Below, piece after piece: positions 1 through 4,419 of a DNA stretch of 5,538 nt. Source of the DNA: Azospirillum brasilense. GTDB taxonomy: Bacteria > Pseudomonadota > Alphaproteobacteria > Rickettsiales > UBA3002. Where the stretch lies: contig QFOX01000092.1 of assembly GCA_003241645.1 (NCBI GenBank), positions 1-5,538 of the forward strand, written 5' to 3'. The position numbers and the translations under genes were made by a program. Every line of letters starts with the position of its first letter. The first letter of the stretch is position 1. The notes beneath the pieces were generated by a model. The model was not told where the DNA came from. It did not search any database and saw nothing but the letters and a program-made list of their open reading frames with translations.

Positions 1-906
1 GACAATATCGAACTTGTAAAAGCCGATCTGCCCGCCATCCGTGCCATTGGTGATACCGCTGCAAATCAGCGTGGCCGACCAGCGCGAGAGCGGATCGGGA
101 ATATTGATCACCGCCGTGCGCAGCACGCTTCCCGGCACATAGACCGTATCGTCACCGCCCAGGCATCCGCCATCGACTTCCTGCGCCTGTCGGAAATTCT
201 CGGTATAGGTGGTGGTTTCGATGATATTGCCGGGGTCATCGATATTCTGCAGCCGCCATTTCCATGTCTGATTGCTGCCGGCAGTCGGCCATGCATGCAC
301 CGAATAGAGCGTGACGGTGCCGCCGCCATAGAGCAGCACGGGCTGCGAGGATGACAAATTGCCGATGGCATTACTGTAGAGGCCGACATTGTTGGTGCCG
401 GTATTGTTGAGGGTCAGCGTGACCGCGCCACCATTGGGGTAGTAATTGTACCAGCTTGAAAACTCATCCTGAATGCCGCTGGTGCGCGTGTAGTAGTTCG
501 GCAAATCCTCCATGCGGTATTTGTCGATATAGAGCTGCTCCAGCGTGGAGCCGATTTCGCTGAATACCACGAGGTAATGCGACTTCTCGAAATTGCCGCC
601 ATAAACGCGCTGATGCACCACCGCGCCATTCAGGCGGGCAATGCCAAACACGGTCGGCACGGGCATTTCGGAGTTGGGGTATTGCGGATATGGCGCGAAT
701 CCCAGCGCGTGATCGAGCGGTGGTACCGTGCTGCCACCGGGGCTGGTCGAAGGCGTACCAGTCAGCGCGGAAGCCACGAAGGATAGCCCGCCCGCGAACG
801 CGGCATGGCCAAGCGCGGCAGCAAAGCCAGAATAGCCCAGGAATGTTGCGCTCGTCATGAGCGCAGAGCTGCCCGCCATGGCAGCAGCAATGGCGATCTG
901 AGGCAT
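1..906 (-). CDS. Tail-tip / central fibre protein, gpJ-like (N-terminal part, runs off left edge)
   Basis: A continuous open frame of 302 codons starts at the ATG at 906-904 and reaches base 1 without a stop, so the C-terminal part lies outside the window. Residues 1-50 are an Ala/Gly-rich hydrophobic stretch, followed by a Pro/Ser/Thr/Gly linker (51-63). Residues 82-130 carry the pattern typical of tail-tip attachment proteins: P-x-VFG-x-ARLNGAVV, then a LVVFSEIGS strand, then LYIDKYRMEDL. The rest is Thr/Asn/Gly-rich with a beta-strand look. The family forms the tail tip that contacts the host receptor. Position after a hub gene and a peptidase-like gene fits lambda J or gene-transfer-agent g15. 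The start has only a weak Shine-Dalgarno (GAG about 8 bases upstream). An in-frame Met10 is an alternative start. The specific family (J or a gpI/J fusion) is uncertain because only the N-terminus is visible. Confidence 0.75.
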   Translation of the reverse strand, partial: MPQIAIAAAMAGSSALMTSATFLGYSGFAAALGHAAFAGGLSFVASALTGTPSTSPGGSTVPPLDHALGFAPYPQYPNSEMPVPTVFGIARLNGAVVHQRVYGGNFEKSHYLVVFSEIGSTLEQLYIDKYRMEDLPNYYTRTSGIQDEFSSWYNYYPNGGAVTLTLNNTGTNNVGLYSNAIGNLSSSQPVLLYGGGTVTLYSVHAWPTAGSNQTWKWRLQNIDDPGNIIETTTYTENFRQAQEVDGGCLGGDDTVYVPGSVLRTAVINIPDPLSRWSATLICSGITNGTDGGQIGFYKFDIV

Positions 907-921
907 GGCAGACTCGTAAGG

Positions 922-951
922 TTTACAAATTTATAGAAAAACGGCTATCAA
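922..951 (+). promoter_or_regulatory. Candidate promoter of the plus-strand cargo operon
   Basis: TTTACA at 922-927 (5 of 6 to the -35 consensus) and TATCAA at 946-951 (4 of 6 to the -10 consensus) are separated by 18 bases. This would start transcription near 957-960, about 40 bases before the Sel1 lipoprotein start at 1000. The local sequence is AT-rich compared with the flanking tail gene. The -10 lies inside a small inverted repeat, GCTAT-CA-ATAGC (944-955), which could be an operator half or chance. This is inferred from hexamer matches only. Confidence 0.4.
922..951 (-). promoter_or_regulatory. Candidate minus-strand promoter for the tail-tip gene, sharing the same hexamers
   Basis: On the minus strand the same two blocks read TTGATA (951-946, 5 of 6 to the -35 consensus) and TGTAAA (927-922, 4 of 6 to the -10 consensus) with the same 18-base spacer. 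They point at the tail-tip gene starting at 906. Such a promoter would be useful because the opposing cargo operon separates this gene from the rest of the tail operon. A TATAAA on the minus strand at 936-931 is another possible -10, but has no good -35 at standard spacing. Confidence 0.3.
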
Positions 952-961
952 TAGCGACACA

Positions 962-976
962 GCATGGAGGCCATGC
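962..976. repeat. Short inverted repeat in the leader of the Sel1 lipoprotein gene
   Basis: GCATGG (962-967) and CCATGC (971-976) are perfect inverted arms separated by AGG. The element lies downstream of the predicted transcription start and 23 bases before the start codon at 1000. It could be a repressor operator or a small leader hairpin. It also contains the alternative upstream ATG at 964. Confidence 0.3.
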
Positions 977-988
977 TCCAAGTTCCGT

Positions 989-994
989 GGGGGA
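989..994 (+). promoter_or_regulatory. Ribosome binding site fixing the start at 1000
   Basis: GGGGGA lies 5 bases upstream of the ATG at 1000-1002. This supports the internal Met, which begins a lipoprotein signal peptide, rather than the in-frame ATG at 964, which would put 12 extra residues before the signal and has no comparable site. Confidence 0.6.
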
Positions 995-999
995 ATTCG

Positions 1000-1749
1000 A
1001 TGATTATAAAAAATATCACTTTATTAGTGGGCTGTTTGGCGTTTGCAGCATGCGCGCCGAAGGAAAACCCACGCTTCAAACTTCCGCCTCCGTCCAGTGT
1101 CACGTATAAGGATAGCTTTGATACGATAAAAACTGCCGCTGATAATGGTGATGTGTATGCAATGCAACTGATGTGGGGCCGCTTTAGTTATAGCGGCGAA
1201 GAAGGTTCTGTAACCGGACAACAAGCAGTCGCCTATCTCACCAGAGCTGCCGAAATGGGTTATACTCACGCACAGATAACTCTGGCTAAAGCATATGCAC
1301 AAAAAAGCTATCGCCCAGCCCCTGACGCTAAACCTGTCCAGATAGGCGTGAGTTACGGTTTGCGGCAAGATGATGCGCAGTCACTATACTGGATGCAACG
1401 TATGACGTGCGATGGTGCAGGCTATTACTCCTCGCACTATCTGGCAGCTTTATATGGTGGGCTGGAGGATTCAAAGATAACCTCAGAAGAACGTGCATTG
1501 GTGGAACCGAACCTTGTTCTAGCGCATGTTCATGCCTCCATGACACCCCTCAAAATGTTTGGGCGACGTGTGGCACAGGAAGAACTGGAAAAACGAATGA
1601 CGGATGCACAGATTGAATTGGCCGAGGACATCGCAGAGGAATTTCGTCGCGCGCCCGAATGCCCTTATCTATTCGAGAACGATAGGCTGGCTGGGCTGAG
1701 ATTGAAGACTGATATTATGGATAGATACGCAAAAACTCCTACGCTGTAA
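1000..1749 (+). CDS. Sel1-repeat lipoprotein
   Basis: The 249-residue protein opens with a lipoprotein signal: Lys4, a hydrophobic core, then LAFAAC with the probable lipidated Cys18. The -3 position is Phe rather than the usual Leu, so the lipobox is slightly off consensus. Ala at +2 does not suggest inner-membrane retention. Residues 46-100 match two Sel1-like units: A-x-NGDVYAMQLMWGRFSYSG, then QQAVAYLTRAAEMGYTHAQITLAKAYA. A more degenerate unit follows at about 125-180, and residues 190-218 look helical and Glu-rich. Sel1 repeats are alpha-helical protein-binding scaffolds, so a protein-interaction role at the outer membrane or periplasm is likely, but the partner is unknown. After lipidation two cysteines remain (137 and 221), enough for one disulfide. 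It is the first gene of a three-gene plus-strand unit, with 11 bases to the next start. Confidence 0.8.
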   Translation: MIIKNITLLVGCLAFAACAPKENPRFKLPPPSSVTYKDSFDTIKTAADNGDVYAMQLMWGRFSYSGEEGSVTGQQAVAYLTRAAEMGYTHAQITLAKAYAQKSYRPAPDAKPVQIGVSYGLRQDDAQSLYWMQRMTCDGAGYYSSHYLAALYGGLEDSKITSEERALVEPNLVLAHVHASMTPLKMFGRRVAQEELEKRMTDAQIELAEDIAEEFRRAPECPYLFENDRLAGLRLKTDIMDRYAKTPTL

Positions 1750-1760
1750 CAGGTATTCGC

Positions 1761-1970
1761 ATGTCCAATTCAATAACATATCGTGTGACTGGTCGCGTAC
1801 AGAAGAAGGTGAATCAGTCCATCACCGAATCCACCTGCGAAATGCAGCTGGACGCAGTGAATATCAATGACGCGATGGAGAAATTCAGACGTAATGCTGC
1901 ACAAGAAGGATGGCAGCGCGCATGGATCACTGCTGTTACAGCGATAGAAAATGTGTTGGTAGATTCATGA
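1761..1970 (+). CDS. Small cytoplasmic protein of unknown function
   Basis: The 69-residue protein has no signal peptide or membrane segment. Its start is supported by AGG at 1751-1753, 7 bases upstream. Alternating residues at about 4-15 and 24-33 suggest two beta strands. Residues 35-50 (NINDAMEKFRR...) suggest a helix, and 53-66 a final strand or helix, a beta-beta-alpha-beta type layout. I do not recognise a family. It lies between the Sel1 lipoprotein and the LprI-like gene. Its stop overlaps the next start as ATGA (1967-1970), so its translation is probably coupled to that of the LprI-like protein. It is the only cargo protein in this unit predicted to stay in the cytoplasm, so it could be regulatory or simply an accessory protein. 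Confidence 0.65.
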   Translation: MSNSITYRVTGRVQKKVNQSITESTCEMQLDAVNINDAMEKFRRNAAQEGWQRAWITAVTAIENVLVDS

Positions 1971-2497
1971 ACACACTATCCAAATTCCTTGCTGTAAGCA
2001 TGCTCTGTGCGACAGGCGCCGCCCATGCAGCAGATATTGTTACCAAACAATCCATGATGGCTTGTTTGGCTGCGTCGCACGACAAATATACGCTCTACCA
2101 GACCTGCATCGGGCAATTCACGGATGCATGCGCAGCAGATTACGATGCCTACACCGAAGCATTAAGGGATATCTCGGTCGGCCCACCGACTCGGAACTGC
2201 ATCGAGCGTGAATCTATCTGGTGGGGTGAGATATTTAAGCAGTATTCGCAGGCACTCACACAGGCTACCCAGCAAAGAACCTCTGATGCGCGGGTGCAAA
2301 AAGCGCTTGTGGCTACTCTCTCGGACATGGATAAGCGGGCGCTTCGGGAATGCGGTTATGTCACCACCCGCTGGGGCTACAGACAAGGCGATCTCGTACA
2401 AATCCAAGGGCTAGATGATCAATTCCAATGCATAAGCGATATTAACGCTGAGAACGCGATTACTGTATATTTGTGGAGTAGAGGAACCGATCAATGA
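1967..2497 (+). CDS. Secreted LprI/DUF1311-like protein (putative lysozyme inhibitor)
   Basis: The start chosen is the ATG at 1967, which overlaps the upstream stop (ATGA) and opens a classical Sec signal: Lys6, hydrophobic core, and cleavage after AHA at residue 21. The open frame runs back to 1910, but those extra residues are not signal-like. The mature protein, about 155 residues, has six cysteines (33, 47, 55, 78, 129, 155). The layout resembles the LprI-type lysozyme-inhibitor family: CIGQFTDAC (47-55), then C-I-E-R-E-x-x-WW-x-E-x-x-K-Q-Y (78-93) like the family's C..E..WWD..LN..Y. A degenerate KRALREC (123-129) stands where the family has QRAW..(F/Y)RD..C, and a terminal CISDINAENAITVYL (155-169) resembles CL...TAERA..L. 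Known family members act in the periplasm on c-type lysozyme. The central motif is diverged, so inhibitor activity is inference. The gene ends the plus-strand unit and converges with the minus-strand lipoprotein genes. Confidence 0.7.
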   Translation: MNTLSKFLAVSMLCATGAAHAADIVTKQSMMACLAASHDKYTLYQTCIGQFTDACAADYDAYTEALRDISVGPPTRNCIERESIWWGEIFKQYSQALTQATQQRTSDARVQKALVATLSDMDKRALRECGYVTTRWGYRQGDLVQIQGLDDQFQCISDINAENAITVYLWSRGTDQ

Positions 2498-2592
2498 TAT
2501 TGGATCGGGATACCGTTCATTTTCGTAACAGCACGCAATGCTGAGGAACGCGCCACGGGGTTGCCAGCAGAATCCTCAAGCATAACTTGCAT
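2491..2592 (-). CDS. Possible 33-residue ORF downstream of the second lipoprotein
   Basis: An ATG at 2592 starts 4 bases after the stop of the minus-strand lipoprotein and runs 33 codons to a TGA at 2493-2491, overlapping the end of the converging LprI-like gene by 7 bases. The product (MQVMLEDSAGNPVARSS..., ending QYH) is hydrophilic, with no signal peptide and no cysteine. No clear ribosome binding site is visible. It could be a translationally coupled small protein, the remnant of a longer gene, or chance. It accounts for most of the otherwise empty gap between the two converging units. Confidence 0.2.
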   Translation of the reverse strand: MQVMLEDSAGNPVARSSALRAVTKMNGIPIQYH

Positions 2593-2620
2593 GCGGCTAC
2601 AATGGCTGCTGGCCTTTCTT
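2563..2620 (+). terminator. Weak candidate terminator for the plus-strand unit
   Basis: GCCAGCAG (2563-2570) and CTGCTGGC (2606-2613) form a perfect 8-bp inverted repeat with a 35-base loop, followed on the plus strand by CTTTCTT. It lies about 65 bases after the LprI-like stop, where the two operons converge. The long loop and interrupted T tract make it a poor intrinsic terminator, and its right arm lies inside the end of the opposing lipoprotein gene. Confidence 0.2.
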
Positions 2621-3421
2621 ATCGCGCCGATCCATCGCTCTTTGGTCGAGGGTGAAGTTGTAATAACTTGTTTCCTTGTCATAGCCCCCACCAAGTTTGC
2701 ATAGTGCTTTGGCATCGAATTGACCGCTGGTTTCTGCACGGACGCTTTCTTCTTTTGCGATTGCAATCAACGCGGGTTCATTGGCCTTCACATACGCATC
2801 AATCAGTTCAAATATGCCTGTTGCTTGCGCTAACGGACTGGCTCCCCCAATGGGGTATTGCGGCGGAAGTGGAATGGATTGCTGCTTGGCAGGATCATTG
2901 CCTGTGAGATCGGTCGTATAAGAAGCGCGTTGAATCGTAGCCAGTTGCGCATCGCTATAACGCTGTGACCAGTGCTGCGCAATCAGGTCAAAGATTACAG
3001 CATCCGAGAATTGGTTTTCCAGACGGGATGCCATAGAGCGTGCCGCGAGCGAGCGATTGCACGATCTGTACTCAGCAAAAGATTTCGCGTGCCGGAACGA
3101 TTCTTCGGCAACAACATGAGCCATCCAAAAGCGAGGACGCGGATAAAGCCTGCGCGCTGCATCATTGGCCATCGCCAGTCTTTGCGCTTCGGTGTAAATA
3201 ACGCGCTTGCTGCTTTCCGGCGCATCTTGCGGCATATCCTTTTTGCGTCTCTGGCTCAGATGTTTGCAACGGCCATCGCCGTAACTGGCATAGGCCATAT
3301 CAAGCCCGATGCATAAATCTTCATCATGATAGTCGCGGCCTACATAGGGAAGAAAAAGACACCCGCTGAGGCTTGCGCCAACACCAACCATCAATACTAT
3401 CTGCCGCCAATTCATAAACAT
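2597..3421 (-). CDS. Lipoprotein of unknown function, four mature cysteines
   Basis: The 274-residue protein begins with Arg6, a hydrophobic segment (8-19) and a good lipobox LSGC with Cys21. Leu at +2 suggests no inner-membrane retention. The ATG at 3421 is preferred over the second at 3415 because AAGAAG lies about 7-9 bases before the first. After lipidation four cysteines remain (37, 52, 121, 241), an even number that could form two disulfides. Residues 78-165 are mostly helical and rich in Ala, Arg and aromatics. A Pro/Gly linker (183-195) leads to a second helical part (198-232), and the C-terminus is very basic and polar (RAMDRRDKKGQQ). I recognise no family. It follows the first lipoprotein gene by 12 bases in the same direction, so the two are probably co-transcribed and their products may act together in the envelope. 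Confidence 0.75.
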   Translation of the reverse strand: MFMNWRQIVLMVGVGASLSGCLFLPYVGRDYHDEDLCIGLDMAYASYGDGRCKHLSQRRKKDMPQDAPESSKRVIYTEAQRLAMANDAARRLYPRPRFWMAHVVAEESFRHAKSFAEYRSCNRSLAARSMASRLENQFSDAVIFDLIAQHWSQRYSDAQLATIQRASYTTDLTGNDPAKQQSIPLPPQYPIGGASPLAQATGIFELIDAYVKANEPALIAIAKEESVRAETSGQFDAKALCKLGGGYDKETSYYNFTLDQRAMDRRDKKGQQPL

Positions 3422-3433
3422 ACGGGGTGCTTC

Positions 3434-4078
3434 TTATGATTTTGGATGATAGGTGGATGCAATACATGCCTCGCCCTGGCCTTGGTCGAGCTGCCAGCCA
3501 TCAGGCGTATTCACCAATCGTACCGGAGTTACGAGCTGTTCGTTTTTACCGTCCATCCTGCACATCGTGGTCAATTCGATGATGGCTTCGCTTTCGCCCT
3601 TCCAGCGGTCAAAGCGATACAGTCCATAGCCCTTGGGTTTGTAGCGGAAGATTTCTTTTGCCTCGCCGTTGGCGATTTCAAATAGGTACACGCCGCTGCC
3701 ATCATTCATTTCGTCGCTCACGGCAGTTGCAATCAACTTCTCCTGAAACGATAGATGAGGCTGTCCGTAAATGACTGTGCCAGTTCCGCTTTTATACGAG
3801 TACAGCTTGTGATGCCCGCCCTCATAATAGCCAATATCGACCAAGTAGAACTGGTCATTGGCAATCGTTCCTTTGAATCTATGGACGATACAACCATCGA
3901 ACCCTTTGTCGCACTTGCCATTCTGCAGCGTGACATGCTCGCCATTCGCCAACCGTAACTGCAATTCCTGCCCATCATACGAGAAGGCAGGGCCAGGCTC
4001 TCTATTCCCACAGCCTGCAAGCGTTAGGCAGAGCGCCATCATGGCTAAGAAAGATGTTCGTTTTCCCCAATAATTCAT
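3434..4078 (-). CDS. Lipoprotein with beta-propeller-like middle region, coupled to the tail peptidase gene
   Basis: The start at 4078 overlaps the upstream stop (ATGA at 4078-4075), with GGG 4 bases before it. The open frame begins at 4093, but those five residues are poorly supported. The 214-residue protein has Lys6-Arg7, a hydrophobic core, and the lipobox LAGC with Cys23. Gly at +2 is compatible with outer-membrane sorting. Residues 34-80 are beta-rich. Two repeated strand patterns, KLYSYKSGTGTVIYGQPHLS at 91-110 and VYLFEIANGEAKEIFRY at 130-146, look like propeller blades (x-L-x-x-x-x-x-G). Four mature cysteines (56, 63, 173, 205) may form two disulfides. I do not recognise a named family. 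Base composition drops to cargo level within this gene, although it is translationally coupled to a tail gene. That suggests an acquired gene that came under the late tail transcript. Confidence 0.75.
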   Translation of the reverse strand: MNYWGKRTSFLAMMALCLTLAGCGNREPGPAFSYDGQELQLRLANGEHVTLQNGKCDKGFDGCIVHRFKGTIANDQFYLVDIGYYEGGHHKLYSYKSGTGTVIYGQPHLSFQEKLIATAVSDEMNDGSGVYLFEIANGEAKEIFRYKPKGYGLYRFDRWKGESEAIIELTTMCRMDGKNEQLVTPVRLVNTPDGWQLDQGQGEACIASTYHPKS

Positions 4079-4419
4079 AATTCCCGCATACACTGTTTCA
4101 GATCGACACGCACGATAAAATCTGGCCGCGGCCCGCGAATGTCATAGACCGCTTTGAGAGGCCGAACATGCCAACCTTGTTCGCCATAGGTCACAAACCC
4201 GTCATTCATGGCCGAATAGCGCGAGATATGGTAGCGGTCGTCGCGCACGCGCCAGAGTACGATGTCACCATCGCGCAGATCGGCATGGCGATAAACCATA
4301 ATGGTCGTATGCTGTTTCAGCACGCGCAGCACATCGACGCGCGGCATCTGCTTGAGCATCCGTGCCTGTGCCTGCAACTCTTCGGGGAGATGGGAGAGAA
4401 CCTGTAAACAATCCGTCAT
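4075..4419 (-). CDS. NlpC/P60-like tail peptidase, gpK/g14 position (short, divergent)
   Basis: The chosen start is the second ATG (4419), which overlaps the hub stop as ATGA and has GGGGG 8 bases upstream. The ATG at 4425 is only 2 bases from that site. The 114-residue protein carries the NlpC/P60 landmarks in order: DC at 3-4 (the DC(S/L)G-type nucleophile motif), DGDIVLWRV at 50-58 (the GD-hydrophobic strand), and HIS with His64. A GFVTYGE segment (74-80) stands where the family has fIHA, so the usual third catalytic polar residue is not evident. Related tail proteins help the tail cross or locally cut peptidoglycan. Here the domain's usual 20-30 residues before the cysteine are missing, so it may be inactive or structural. 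Position between hub and tail-tip genes matches lambda K and gene-transfer-agent g14, which is the stronger part of this call. Confidence 0.55.
   Translation of the reverse strand: MTDCLQVLSHLPEELQAQARMLKQMPRVDVLRVLKQHTTIMVYRHADLRDGDIVLWRVRDDRYHISRYSAMNDGFVTYGEQGWHVRPLKAVYDIRGPRPDFIVRVDLKQCMREL

Noticed and set aside
108..629. Two minus-strand open frames (108-389 and 414-629) in other frames of the tail-tip gene
   Set aside because: The uninterrupted 302-codon frame from 906 to base 1 contains the tail-tip motifs. These two are out-of-frame shadows of it.
964..999. Upstream ATG at 964 as the start of the Sel1 lipoprotein
   Set aside because: It would add 12 non-signal residues before the lipoprotein signal and lies within the inverted repeat. 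The ATG at 1000 has a strong ribosome binding site.
1024..1368. 114-residue minus-strand open frame opposite the Sel1 lipoprotein
   Set aside because: The plus strand there encodes recognisable Sel1 repeats and a lipoprotein signal. The minus frame shows neither a start site nor a family pattern.
2491..2766. 91-residue minus-strand open frame starting inside the second lipoprotein gene
   Set aside because: Most of it is an alternative frame of the lipoprotein gene. Only its last 33 codons lie beyond that gene, and they are kept as a separate low-confidence ORF.
2972..3316. 114-residue plus-strand open frame opposite the second lipoprotein
   Set aside because: It is antisense to a gene with a clear lipoprotein signal and coupled spacing. 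Its own product has an Arg/His-rich, motif-free composition typical of a shadow frame.
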